Shown here piece by piece: positions 1-8,077 of a DNA stretch of 64,000 bases. The notes under the pieces are model-generated. The model was not told where the DNA came from. It was given only the letters and a program-made list of their open reading frames with translations, and made no database searches. The stretch covers positions 424,887 to 488,886 of the forward strand of contig JAETRD010000001.1 of the NCBI GenBank assembly GCA_021770345.1, written 5' to 3'. The stretch is from Lachnospiraceae bacterium. GTDB lineage: Bacteria > Bacillota > Clostridia > Lachnospirales > Lachnospiraceae. The position numbers and the translations under genes were made by a program. Positions within the stretch are counted from its first letter, which is position 1. Each line of letters begins with the position of its first letter.

Positions 1-2463
1 GGAATCGTCCTTGTTCGTTCCCGTCACCTTCGCGACCTGCTCACGCTCCACCTTCTGCTCGATCTTCACATGGTAAAGCAGCCGCACGGTATCCTCCTGG
101 ATATTGGCAGTCATATCATCAAACATGTCAAAGCCGGACATCTTATATTCGACAAGCGGATCACGCTGTCCATAGGACTGCAGACCGATTCCCTGACGGA
201 GCTGGTCCATATCGTCGATGTGATCCATCCACTTGCGGTCTATCACTTTGAGCAGCACCACGCGCTCTAACTCTCTGAACTGCTCCGGCTCCGGGAACTC
301 CGTCTCCTTCGCCTCGTAAAGCTTCACCGCACGCTCTTTCAGAAGGTGCTTTAATTCTTTGTTATTTTTCACGCTTTCCACATCCGCCGCGGAAACCGGT
401 TTGATCGGAATAATCGGAATCAGCAGCTGATTCAGCTCGTTCAGATCCCATTCGTCCTTGTCAATATCCGCAGAGATGCAGGTATCCACACTGTTTTCGA
501 CGCGGTCCGTGATCATCTTGAAAATCGCATCCCGCATGTTCTCGCCGTTTAATACCCGCAGACGCTCCGCGTAGATAATCTCACGCTGGTCGTTCATCAC
601 CTGGTCGTATTCGAGCAGGTTCTTACGGATTCCAAAGTTATTGCCCTCAATCTTTGTCTGTGCTTTCTCGATGGCGGAAGTCAGCATCTTGTGCTGTATC
701 TGCTCATTCTCCGGGACACCGAGCGCGTTAAACATATCCATCAGACGCTCAGAGCCGAACAGGCGCATCAGATCATCCTCCAGGGAAATATAGAACTGGG
801 ACTCACCCGGGTCTCCCTGACGTCCGGAACGACCACGCAGCTGATTGTCGATACGTCTGGACTCGTGGCGCTCCGTACCGATAATCTTTAAACCGCCCGC
901 CTCGCGCGCATCGTCGTCGAGCTTGATATCGGTACCTCGTCCTGCCATGTTGGTCGCGATCGTAACCGCACCGTGCACTCCTGCCCCTGCGACAATCTCC
1001 GCCTCAAGCTCGTGGAACTTCGCATTCAGCACCGTGTGCTTGATTCCGGCCTTCTTCAGAAGCCCGCTGATAATCTCCGACGTCTCGATCGTGATCGTTC
1101 CCACCAGCACCGGCTGCCCTTTCGCATGCGCCTCCTTAACCGCCTCCACCACGGCGTGATATTTTTCCTTTTTGGTCTTATATACGACATCCTGCAAATC
1201 TTCGCGGATGACCGGGCGGTTCGTCGGGATCTCGATCACATCCATGCCGTAGATATCGCGGAACTCCTTCTCCTCGGTCAGCGCCGTACCGGTCATACCG
1301 GCTTTTTTCTCGAATTTATTAAAGAAATTCTGGAACGTGATCGTCGCAAGCGTCTTGCTCTCACGCTTTACCTTCACATGCTCTTTCGCCTCAATCGCCT
1401 GATGAAGACCGTCGGAATAACGGCGGCCCGGCATGATACGCCCGGTGAACTCGTCGACGATCAGCACCTCGTCATCCTTTACGACATAGTCCTGGTCGCG
1501 GAACATCAGATTGTGCGCGCGCAGCGCAAGAATGATGTTGTGCTGAATCTCAAGGTTCTCCTGGTCCGCCAGATTCTCAATCTTAAAGAACTGCTCGACC
1601 CGCTTTACCCCTTCCTGGGTCAGGTTTACGACCTTGTCCTTCTCGTTGACCACAAAATCCCCGGTCTCCTCCTGCTCGATTCCCATGATGGCATCCATCT
1701 TGGAGTACTCCGGCACATCCTCTCCTCTTGTCAGCTGTCTGGCCAGAATGTCGCATGCCTCGTAAAGCCTTGTCGACTTGCCGCTCTGTCCGGAAATGAT
1801 CAGCGGCGTCCGCGCCTCGTCGATCAGAACCGAGTCAACCTCGTCGATGATTGCATAGTGAAGCCCCCGCTGCACCAGCTGCTCTTTATAAATGACCATG
1901 TTGTCGCGCAGGTAGTCAAACCCCAGCTCGTTGTTCGTAACATAGGTAATATCGCAGTTATAGGCGTCCCTCCGCTCGTCATTGTTCATCGAATTTAAGA
2001 CCACGCCGACCGAGAGGCCGAGAAACTCGTGTACCTTTCCCATCCACTCCGCGTCACGCTTTGCCAGATAATCGTTGACCGTCACGACGCAGACGCCCTT
2101 TCCCTCCAGCGCGTTCAGATATGCCGGAAGCGTGGACACCAGCGTCTTACCCTCGCCGGTACGCATCTCCGCGATACGTCCCTGATGCAGGATGATTCCA
2201 CCGATGATCTGTACGCGGTAATGCTCCATGCCAAGCACCCGCTTTGCCGCCTCCCTCACCGTTGCATAAGCCTCCGGAAGAAGGTCGTCTAAAGTCTCTC
2301 CCTTTTCGAGACGCTCTTTATATTCTTTCGTTTTGCCTTTCAATTCCTCGTCGGAAAGGGCCTCCATCGCATCCTTATAGGATTCCACCCTGTCAACGAT
2401 CGGGTAAATTCTTTTTAACTCCCGCTCGCTGTGCGTTCCGAAGATTTTCGTCAATGCACTCAT
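1..2463 (-). CDS. secA: Preprotein translocase ATPase SecA (3' end outside window)
   Basis: Motor ATPase that drives unfolded preproteins through SecYEG at the membrane. The first 821 codons are present and the C-terminal part runs off the left edge. The protein begins [19 protein letters not shown], typical of SecA. The Walker A motif MRTGEGKT lies at about residues 98-105 (near 2150), where SecA has it. The ATG at 2463 is preceded by AGGAG five bases upstream. The roughly 150 bp leader contains a GGAAC/GTTCC hairpin that could be regulatory. Long open frames on the opposite strand of this gene are codon-bias shadows. Confidence 0.97.
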   Translation of the reverse strand, partial: MSALTKIFGTHSERELKRIYPIVDRVESYKDAMEALSDEELKGKTKEYKERLEKGETLDDLLPEAYATVREAAKRVLGMEHYRVQIIGGIILHQGRIAEMRTGEGKTLVSTLPAYLNALEGKGVCVVTVNDYLAKRDAEWMGKVHEFLGLSVGVVLNSMNNDERRDAYNCDITYVTNNELGFDYLRDNMVIYKEQLVQRGLHYAIIDEVDSVLIDEARTPLIISGQSGKSTRLYEACDILARQLTRGEDVPEYSKMDAIMGIEQEETGDFVVNEKDKVVNLTQEGVKRVEQFFKIENLADQENLEIQHNIILALRAHNLMFRDQDYVVKDDEVLIVDEFTGRIMPGRRYSDGLHQAIEAKEHVKVKRESKTLATITFQNFFNKFEKKAGMTGTALTEEKEFRDIYGMDVIEIPTNRPVIREDLQDVVYKTKKEKYHAVVEAVKEAHAKGQPVLVGTITIETSEIISGLLKKAGIKHTVLNAKFHELEAEIVAGAGVHGAVTIATNMAGRGTDIKLDDDAREAGGLKIIGTERHESRRIDNQLRGRSGRQGDPGESQFYISLEDDLMRLFGSERLMDMFNALGVPENEQIQHKMLTSAIEKAQTKIEGNNFGIRKNLLEYDQVMNDQREIIYAERLRVLNGENMRDAIFKMITDRVENSVDTCISADIDKDEWDLNELNQLLIPIIPIKPVSAADVESVKNNKELKHLLKERAVKLYEAKETEFPEPEQFRELERVVLLKVIDRKWMDHIDDMDQLRQGIGLQSYGQRDPLVEYKMSGFDMFDDMTANIQEDTVRLLYHVKIEQKVEREQVAKVTGTNKDDS

Positions 2464-2611
2464 AAAAGCTCCTATCTGTGTCTGCTCCGCTCCCGGAACA
2501 GTTCTGTTAAGGGTTCCGCCGTCAGGGCAAAACCTCGCATAATAGTGATATTGTAGCACTTTTCCCCTGGCGGCACAACTGTAATAGCCGCAAACGTTTA
2601 TAAATTTTTTA

Positions 2612-3292
2612 TTAATAGCCGCCGCTCTTTCGGAAAATGATCCGCTCCGATATCCCGGTTTTCGCGTTCTTCACATACACATAAACCGCCGCACCGTATG
2701 TTCCGCTCAAAGTGATTTTCTTTGAAAACGAGCTTTTATTCACACGCCAGGTTTTGCCTGCCCCGTCGCTGTATACCTCCACCTTTGTGATCATCCAGCC
2801 CTTTTTTGCCCTGATATTCAGCGTCTGCCTCTCGATATTTTTCCCCTGACGGTATTCGTTATTCCTGTTGAACTTGCCGGTAAAATTCTGTTTCCCGATT
2901 TTGAAGCCTTCAAACGGGTTGCTGTATTTCCTGACGGTCAGCTTTGTCGAAATTTTCGTTCCTCCGACCTTGCAGGAAATGGTGGATGTCAGCGCCTTAT
3001 CACCGAAATATGCGGTGACATAACCGTTCCCCGCCTGTACTTTCACGCCTTTATTGCTGCTCTTTAAGCTTTTAATCTCAGACTTTTTACTGCATCCTGC
3101 AATCGGCAGCACCGTATAGTAGCGCAAATAACGGTCGCCCGGTTTGTAGGTCACCGTCGGGTTTTTGATCGTAAAATACGGCTTAACGGCCGCCTGTACC
3201 TCTGCGGTCCCCTGCGGTGCAAACGTCAGTGACATGACAAGAACCGCCGACAGAAGGATCACAGACAACACTTTTTTCAACCATTTTTTCAT
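2612..3292 (-). CDS. Secreted protein of unknown family, paralogue A
   Basis: A 226-residue protein with a clear Sec signal peptide (MKKWLKK, then a hydrophobic run to about residue 27, with an AxA-type cleavage site near VQAAV). The mature part is lysine-rich and predicted to be beta-rich, with the pattern TYKPGD, IAGC.K.SEI..LKSSNK and a C-terminal K.GISE.IIF. The same pattern recurs in the gene immediately upstream, so the two are tandem paralogues. I do not recognise a named domain. The ATG has GAGAGG upstream. It probably folds as a small extracellular beta-sandwich, but its role is unknown. Confidence 0.8.
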   Translation of the reverse strand: MKKWLKKVLSVILLSAVLVMSLTFAPQGTAEVQAAVKPYFTIKNPTVTYKPGDRYLRYYTVLPIAGCSKKSEIKSLKSSNKGVKVQAGNGYVTAYFGDKALTSTISCKVGGTKISTKLTVRKYSNPFEGFKIGKQNFTGKFNRNNEYRQGKNIERQTLNIRAKKGWMITKVEVYSDGAGKTWRVNKSSFSKKITLSGTYGAAVYVYVKNAKTGISERIIFRKSGGY

Positions 3293-3369
3293 AATTTCCT
3301 CTCATTCCGCCGCAAACGGCTTTCGTTCCGGATTGAACATTTTAATTTTCAATCTGTTCACTCACCGTC

Positions 3370-4053
3370 TCAGTCTTTCAGATAGAAAATCAGCTGTTCC
3401 GAAATGCCGGTCTTTGTGTCGGTACAGTATATATACACACCGGCACCGCGGCCCGCAAGCGAAATCTGTCTCGAGAAACTCGCGCTCCCCTTCCCTTTCT
3501 CCGTGAAAATCCAGCTTTTCCCGCTGCTGGTATGTACCGAAACCGCGGTGATTTTCCAGTTTTTCTTCAGCTGAATCCGCAGCTGCTTCTTTTTATAGCT
3601 TCCCTTCTGCCCGTACATCGTCTTCTGGTTAAATTTGCTTTTAAATTCTTTTCCTCCGATTTTCAGGGACGACAACGGATTGGTGTATTTTTTTACCGTA
3701 AAATTTGTCGCAAGCTTTTTTCCGTTTACCCTGCAGGTAATCTTTGCCTTACATGCCTTCCTGCCGTATTCCACCCGAATCATCCCGTTGAGCGCCTTTA
3801 CCTTAATGTTCTTGTTCGAACTCTTAAGTGCGTGGATCTCCGAGCTTTTCGTGCAGCCGGCAATTCGCAGATCGGCATAATACCGTTTCACACCGTCGCC
3901 GGACTTGTAGGTATACACCGGGTTCGGCGAAACAAATTCCGGCGTCACCGCCGCCTGTACCTCTGCCGCACTCTGCGGCGTCAGATTCACGGCTGTCAGA
4001 ACGACCGCTGTCATCAGTATAAGCGCCAAAACCTTTTTGATTCCTTTTCTCAT
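3370..4053 (-). CDS. Secreted protein of unknown family, paralogue B
   Basis: A 227-residue secreted protein and tandem paralogue of the gene at 2612-3292, from which it is separated by 77 bp. A longer open frame reaches 4095, but the ATG at 4053 (MRKGIKKVLALILM) is preceded by GGGGGAG and places the signal peptide at the true N terminus. Shared landmarks are VQAAVxPxF, TYKSGD, RYY, IAGCTKSSEI, LKSSNK, KKxWxIT and KTGISE. A single conserved Cys in IAGC and another in ITCRV could form a disulfide. The two genes probably share a promoter. Function unknown. Confidence 0.78.
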   Translation of the reverse strand: MRKGIKKVLALILMTAVVLTAVNLTPQSAAEVQAAVTPEFVSPNPVYTYKSGDGVKRYYADLRIAGCTKSSEIHALKSSNKNIKVKALNGMIRVEYGRKACKAKITCRVNGKKLATNFTVKKYTNPLSSLKIGGKEFKSKFNQKTMYGQKGSYKKKQLRIQLKKNWKITAVSVHTSSGKSWIFTEKGKGSASFSRQISLAGRGAGVYIYCTDTKTGISEQLIFYLKD

Positions 4054-4120
4054 AGCGTTCTCCCCCACTGTTCCGTTGATTCGAAGCACTTCCATTATAA
4101 TCCCGCCCTGCCTTTTCCTT

Positions 4121-4142
4121 AAATAGTACCTTAGTACTATTT
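4121..4142. promoter_or_regulatory. Perfect palindrome between divergent genes (candidate operator)
   Basis: AAATAGTAC-CTTA-GTACTATTT, two 9 bp arms around a 4 bp spacer, sits between the secreted-protein pair (leftward) and the TSCPD gene (rightward), 14 bp before the -35 box of the latter. The regulator is not identified. A weak terminator-like role is the alternative. Confidence 0.45.
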
Positions 4143-4155
4143 TAAAGAAATAACC

Positions 4156-4184
4156 TTGAAACCGAAATGTTCAGCGTATATACT
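4156..4184 (+). promoter_or_regulatory. Sigma-A-type promoter of the TSCPD gene
   Basis: TTGAAA, a 17 bp spacer and TATACT, about 35 bp before the ATG at 4219. This is a good match to the housekeeping consensus. Confidence 0.6.
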
Positions 4185-4218
4185 TTTAATACATAAACAT
4201 CATTATAAGGAGGCTTTT

Positions 4219-4479
4219 ATGACATACACATACAGGACAAAAGGTACCTGTTCTTCCATGATCGAGCTGGAACTGGACGGAAATGTCGTACACAACGTGA
4301 AGTTCACCGGCGGCTGTAACGGCAATCTGCAGGCGATTCCGAAGCTTGTGGAAGGGCTTACCGTCGAGCAGGTCGAGGAAAAAATTTCCGGCATCTCCTG
4401 CAACGGCCGCGGCACCTCCTGCGGAGACCAGCTCGCACGCGCCTGCCGCGCCGCACTCGAGGCGTCGAAGAACGCATAA
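4219..4479 (+). CDS. TSCPD-domain protein (TIGR03905-like)
   Basis: An 86-residue protein. The ATG at 4219 follows AAGGAGG, so the upstream in-frame extension to 4156 is not used. It carries FTGGCNGNLQAI and a C-terminal RGTSCGDQLARAC, the TSCPD-type cysteine pattern found at the C terminus of some ribonucleotide reductases and in small stand-alone clostridial proteins (TIGR03905). It probably binds metal or nucleotide through these cysteines, but the stand-alone proteins have no established role. It stands alone, with its own promoter and a hairpin after the stop. Confidence 0.85.
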   Translation: MTYTYRTKGTCSSMIELELDGNVVHNVKFTGGCNGNLQAIPKLVEGLTVEQVEEKISGISCNGRGTSCGDQLARACRAALEASKNA

Positions 4480-4481
4480 AA

Positions 4482-4541
4482 AACTGTCTGCATTTGCGCA
4501 AACGATAACAGTCCTGTCATCTATGCGCTATGCAGACAGTT
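4482..4541 (+). terminator. Stem-loop after the TSCPD gene
   Basis: AACTGTCTGCAT (4482-4493) pairs perfectly with ATGCAGACAGTT (4530-4541). The 12 bp stem begins three bases after the stop codon. The U-run is weak, so termination is likely but not certain. Confidence 0.5.
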
Positions 4542-4559
4542 CCCTTCACGGAATGAACA

Positions 4560-4586
4560 GGCGGGCCGCAACATCTGCCGCCCGCC
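4560..4586 (-). terminator. GC-rich hairpin after dpaB
   Basis: GGCGGGC and GCCCGCC, separated by 13 bases, lie 21 bp beyond the dpaB stop. There is only a weak T-rich tail. It probably helps separate the convergent transcripts. Confidence 0.4.
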
Positions 4587-4606
4587 GTCTTCCAAAAATT
4601 GCTCCG

Positions 4607-5191
4607 TCAGGGATTCTGCAGAATCGGCTGAATCTGTTTTCCCTGCAGTGCCGCCTCAATCGTATCCGGCAGAAGCTCGAGCTTCGCAATCATCGAATTG
4701 GGCTTACTCTTATAATTATCCTGCCCGAAGGGCACGAAGTAAATATTTTTCATATTCATCAGCATCCCGATATTTTTGAACCCGGCGCCGAGCGCATCGT
4801 TCGTCGAAATCGCGATAACCAGCGGTTTTCCGTTCCGCATATGCGCCTTTGTCGCCATCAGCACCGGCGTGTCGGTAATCCCGTTACACAATTTTGCGGC
4901 CGTATTTCCGGTACAGGGCGCAATCACCATCACATCCAGAAAGTTATTCGGCCCGATCGGCTCCGCCGCACAGATGGTGCGGATTCCCTCATTCCCGGTA
5001 ATCTCACAGATTCCGTCCACATACTCTTTCGCACTTCCGAACCGCGTATCACACGATTGGGCATTAAAAGAAAAAATCGGCACGACATTGGCTCCCATAT
5101 CGCAAAGCCTCTGTATTTCCTTTCGCGCTTTTGCAAAGGTACAGAAGGAGCCGGTAATGCCGAGGCCGATGTTGTAATTTGAAAAATCCAT
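4607..5191 (-). CDS. dpaB: Dipicolinate synthase subunit B
   Basis: A 194-residue flavoprotein-like subunit of dipicolinate synthase (SpoVFB). With DpaA it converts the product of dihydrodipicolinate synthase to dipicolinic acid in the mother cell during sporulation. It begins MDFSNYNIGLGITGSFCTF and contains MVIAPCTGNTAAKL and GLGAGFKNIGMLMN-type stretches characteristic of the family. The ATG at 5191 overlaps the dpaA stop by one base (TGATG) and follows a GGAGGAGGG site, so the two are translationally coupled. Confidence 0.95.
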   Translation of the reverse strand: MDFSNYNIGLGITGSFCTFAKARKEIQRLCDMGANVVPIFSFNAQSCDTRFGSAKEYVDGICEITGNEGIRTICAAEPIGPNNFLDVMVIAPCTGNTAAKLCNGITDTPVLMATKAHMRNGKPLVIAISTNDALGAGFKNIGMLMNMKNIYFVPFGQDNYKSKPNSMIAKLELLPDTIEAALQGKQIQPILQNP

Positions 5192-6033
5192 CACACGCCC
5201 TCCTCCCTGCTCACAAACCGGTCAATTGCCCGGTCTAAAATATAAGCGCTTTCTTTCGGCGCATATTTCCCCGGAAGTCCCAGCGCAAGATCCGCCCGTA
5301 TTCCGTATTCTTTCGCACATTCAAAGTCCGTTCCGCCAGGAGCCGACGCAATATCCAGGATATAGGCGTCCCGCGGAAGTTCCCGGATAATGCTGCGCGT
5401 AATCACGGGCGCCGGCACCGTGTTCACCAGCATTGCCGCACCCATGGCCTCCTCCGGCCCAAACGCGAAATCAACCGCGTAAAAACCTTCCTTCTTCGCC
5501 GCTTTGCGCACCTCCCTGCGGCGCGCAAGCACCGTCACTCTCGCGCCCAGCGCCATCAGGCGTTCCGCAATCGCCTTCCCGCAAAAGCCGTAGCCCGACA
5601 CGATAATCTTTGCTTCGTCAATATTGTAAGGACTTTTATTTACCAGCTCGGCAATGACGCCCTCGGCCGTCGCCACCGCATTTTCCTCCGTCACGGTCTC
5701 GTCTTCCATAAAATCAAGATAATGAATATCTCTACGTTTCAGAAGTTCCACCTGCTCCGCAGAAAAGCAGCCGCCCAGCACCAGCGTGCCGTTTGTCAGA
5801 TTTTTATTTAATATATCGTTCAGGATTCCCTGCTCTGGAACCTTAGACACCGGAATCGGCAGTATCAGAATATCCGCCTCTTTTAAAAACTCCTTCAACT
5901 TTTCGAGTTGTCCCAGGACTGTCTTATTATTTCTGATATCCAGGCAGCGCACACTCTGGCCTTTTTTCGTCAATATCTCGGCCAGATACACCTGACGCAT
6001 GTCACTGATTAGAAGTATGGTCTGTTTACTCAT
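5191..6033 (-). CDS. dpaA: Dipicolinate synthase subunit A
   Basis: A 280-residue NAD(P)-binding subunit of dipicolinate synthase (SpoVFA). The C-terminal Rossmann motif GYGFCGKAIAERL (about residues 150-165) is clear and the N-terminal half is the dipicolinate-specific domain. The ATG at 6033 is preceded by GGGAG with an 8 bp gap; an in-frame GTG three codons earlier is unlikely. A sigma-K-like promoter lies just upstream. The aspartokinase gene lies upstream on the same strand but behind a terminator, resembling a split version of the Bacillus spoVFA-spoVFB-asd-dapG-dapA arrangement. Confidence 0.95.
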   Translation of the reverse strand: MSKQTILLISDMRQVYLAEILTKKGQSVRCLDIRNNKTVLGQLEKLKEFLKEADILILPIPVSKVPEQGILNDILNKNLTNGTLVLGGCFSAEQVELLKRRDIHYLDFMEDETVTEENAVATAEGVIAELVNKSPYNIDEAKIIVSGYGFCGKAIAERLMALGARVTVLARRREVRKAAKKEGFYAVDFAFGPEEAMGAAMLVNTVPAPVITRSIIRELPRDAYILDIASAPGGTDFECAKEYGIRADLALGLPGKYAPKESAYILDRAIDRFVSREEGV

Positions 6034-6053
6034 ACACTGCACTCCCTTCCATT

Positions 6054-6080
6054 TATTATATGAAGCGAATGATACGGCGT
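6054..6080 (-). promoter_or_regulatory. Sigma-K-like promoter of dpaAB
   Basis: Read on the minus strand: AC, 16 bases, CATATAATA, matching the sigma-K pattern AC-N16-CATAnnnTA. No TTGACA-like -35 is present at the proper distance for sigma-A, although the -10 contains TATAAT. Mother-cell expression agrees with the role of DpaAB. Confidence 0.6.
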
Positions 6081-6191
6081 TCTGCTGTCGGCTTTCGATT
6101 TCCGAATTTTTATATTTTCTGAATATTTTTATTATTTTAAATTATATATAAAATATATAAACTATTTTTCAAAAATTTTTCAAAAAAGCTC

Positions 6192-6220
6192 TTGACTTTT
6201 GCATTTCTATCTGATAATAT
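6192..6220 (+). promoter_or_regulatory. Orphan sigma-A-type promoter facing right
   Basis: TTGACT, a 17 bp spacer and TAATAT in an AT-rich stretch. It points into a 300 bp region that has no convincing gene and ends in a hairpin with T tails on both strands. Confidence 0.5.
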
Positions 6221-6227
6221 AAAATCA

Positions 6228-6527
6228 ACAAAAACAAAGAAAGAGAGGTACAGACCACCGAAAACTCAATCGCATTCAATTTTTCATTCGACGAAACGTA
6301 GCGCATGACATTCCAAATCATGGAACACAGAAGTCAGTATCAGATGAGCATCTCAGATATGGTACGATTTCACAAGTCATGGCAGAGTAAGATACGAAGG
6401 CGGAGGAGGAATTGAAGAAGTCCAAAGGAACTGGCACCTTAGAGCCAGAATAAAAGAAAGGGGTATAGTCCCATGGACGAAATAGTTTAAAAGGCGGCAT
6501 TGAAAAATGATTTCAATGTCGCCTTTT
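6228..6527 (+). ncRNA. Candidate untranslated transcript, or a decayed small gene
   Basis: This is the stretch between the orphan promoter (6192-6220) and the hairpin at 6489-6527. It has a GAGAGG site near 6243 but no start codon at a sensible distance. The only frames (an ATG at 6306 giving about 36 codons, and a second frame ending in a TAG near 6482) are short and look like fragments of one frameshifted gene. It could be a small RNA of about 300 nt or a pseudogene that kept its promoter. No known RNA family was recognised. Confidence 0.3.
6489..6527 (-). terminator. Bidirectional terminator after aspartokinase
   Basis: AAAAGGCGGCATTGAAA pairs with TTTCAATGTCGCCTTTT around a 5-base loop (one mismatch). 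It starts about 16 bp beyond the lysC stop. The flanking A and T runs let it work in either direction. Confidence 0.8.
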
Positions 6528-6542
6528 CCATGTCCGCTGCAG

Positions 6543-7862
6543 TTACAGCTGTGTCTCCACAAAAATATCATAGATGGCGCGGATCGCGTTTTCGAAATCC
6601 GCGTTGCTGACTCCGATGATAATGTTGAGCTCCGAGGAACCCTGATCGATCATCTTTACGTTGATATTGGCATGTGCCAGCGCGGAAAAAATCCTTCCCG
6701 CCGTTCCTCTGGTCGCGCGCATCCCGCGCCCCACCACCGCTATCAGGGCCAGATCGCCCTCCAGATCAATGCTGTCCGGCTCCGCAAGACGATGAATCGC
6801 CGAAATCACCGCCTGCTCCTTGCCCTCAAATTCGGGCTGATGCACAAACACGGTCATCGTATCGATGCCAGAGGGAATATGCTCAAACGAAATCTCATTC
6901 TCCTCAAAGGCTGTCAGAACCTTTCTTCCAAATCCGACCTCCGCATTCATCATATCCTTGTCGATATTGACCGAAACAAATCCCTTTTTGCCGGCAATTC
7001 CCGTAATCGTATACTTCGACTGCTGACAGGTACTCTCCACAATCCAGGTTCCCTCATCCTCCGGGGCATTTGTGTTGCGGATATTAATCGGTATGCCAGC
7101 CTTGCGCACCGGGAAAACGGCATCCTCATGCAGCACGCTCGCTCCCATATAGGACAGCTCCCGCAGCTCCCGGTAAGTAATCGTCTTAATCGGCTTCGGA
7201 TTCTTGATAATCCGCGGATCTGCGATCAGGAAGCCGGACACGTCCGTCCAGTTCTCATAGCAGGCCGCATGCACGGCCCGTGAGACGATGGAACCTGTAA
7301 TGTCCGAACCGCCTCTCGAAAACGTCTTGATGCTGCCGTCCGGCATGGAACCGTAAAATCCCGGCACAACCGCATGCTCCTCCTTCGCCAGGCGTGCGGA
7401 AAGCGCGCGGTTCGTCTTATCCGCATCAAAATTTCCGTTCTCGTCAAAGAATATGACTTCCGCCGCATCCACAAACGTATAGCCCAGATAGCATGCCATA
7501 ACGATACCGTTGAGATACTCGCCGCGCGACGCGGCATAGTCCACTCCGGCCCCGCTTTTTAAATTCTCCGTAATTTTCTTAAATTCTTCCTCCAGGGAAA
7601 GCTTCAGATTCAAACCATTAATAATTGTGTCGTAACGGTCTTTGATTTTCATCAGAGGCACACGGAAATCCTCCTCCGCCTCCACCAGCTCGTAACATGC
7701 ATACAACATATCCGTGACCTTAGAATCCTTCGCGTTACGCTTTCCCGGGGCACTCGGAACTACATATCTCCTGTCTTTGTCCGCATGTATGATTTTCCCC
7801 ACTTTTGCAAACTGCTCCGCGCTTGCCAGAGAACTGCCGCCGAATTTCACAACTTTAATCAT
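6543..7862 (-). CDS. lysC: Aspartate kinase
   Basis: A 439-residue aspartokinase that phosphorylates L-aspartate in the first step of the lysine, threonine, methionine and diaminopimelate pathway. The ATG at 7862 (MIKVVKFGGSSLA) has GGAG-CGGAAG upstream, and the frame upstream of it is leader sequence. The KFGGSS nucleotide-binding motif is N-terminal, the kinase domain covers about residues 1-280, and two ACT regulatory domains follow (near 300-370 and 380-439, with GRGMRATRG and SSELNIIIGV). The length matches the monofunctional lysine/threonine-regulated class. Its product feeds dipicolinate through the neighbouring dpaAB genes. Confidence 0.95.
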   Translation of the reverse strand: MIKVVKFGGSSLASAEQFAKVGKIIHADKDRRYVVPSAPGKRNAKDSKVTDMLYACYELVEAEEDFRVPLMKIKDRYDTIINGLNLKLSLEEEFKKITENLKSGAGVDYAASRGEYLNGIVMACYLGYTFVDAAEVIFFDENGNFDADKTNRALSARLAKEEHAVVPGFYGSMPDGSIKTFSRGGSDITGSIVSRAVHAACYENWTDVSGFLIADPRIIKNPKPIKTITYRELRELSYMGASVLHEDAVFPVRKAGIPINIRNTNAPEDEGTWIVESTCQQSKYTITGIAGKKGFVSVNIDKDMMNAEVGFGRKVLTAFEENEISFEHIPSGIDTMTVFVHQPEFEGKEQAVISAIHRLAEPDSIDLEGDLALIAVVGRGMRATRGTAGRIFSALAHANINVKMIDQGSSELNIIIGVSNADFENAIRAIYDIFVETQL

Positions 7863-7886
7863 TTTCTTCCGCTCCTTCTCAAGAAA

Positions 7887-7906
7887 GCGAGTGCCCGCGC
7901 ACTCGC
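7887..7906 (-). promoter_or_regulatory. Leader hairpin of lysC
   Basis: GCGAGTGC-loop-GCACTCGC, a perfect 8 bp stem lying 25 bp before the lysC ATG and followed on the minus strand by TTTCTT. It could attenuate transcription or shield the ribosome site. The leader is too short for a lysine riboswitch. Confidence 0.4.
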
Positions 7907-7966
7907 TTGCAAAAAGCTGCACTTTTTGTCAGAATAATTTATTTACCGCAATTTCCTGAATCATAT

Positions 7967-7999
7967 AAAAACCGCCGCCTCACCCGCTTTGGCGGTTTT
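7967..7999 (-). terminator. Rho-independent terminator after the LysM gene
   Basis: On the minus strand AAAACCGCC...GGCGGTTTTT forms a GC-rich stem followed by a T run, about 80 bp past the stop at 8078. It insulates lysC from the LysM gene. Confidence 0.75.
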
Positions 8000-8077
8000 C
8001 TGTAACGATATATATATTAAACACAAATACCGCTTCCGTCAAATGATTTTTTCGAAAAAAGCGTTTTCCTGTCGTCT

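Noticed and set aside
973-1998. Long plus-strand open frame of 341 codons
   Set aside because: It runs opposite to secA; the composition (rich in Leu, His, Arg) is that of an antisense shadow and no family is recognisable.
7863-7966. Lysine riboswitch upstream of lysC
   Set aside because: Only about 100 bases are available before a terminator and the L-box landmarks are absent; a simple hairpin is there instead.
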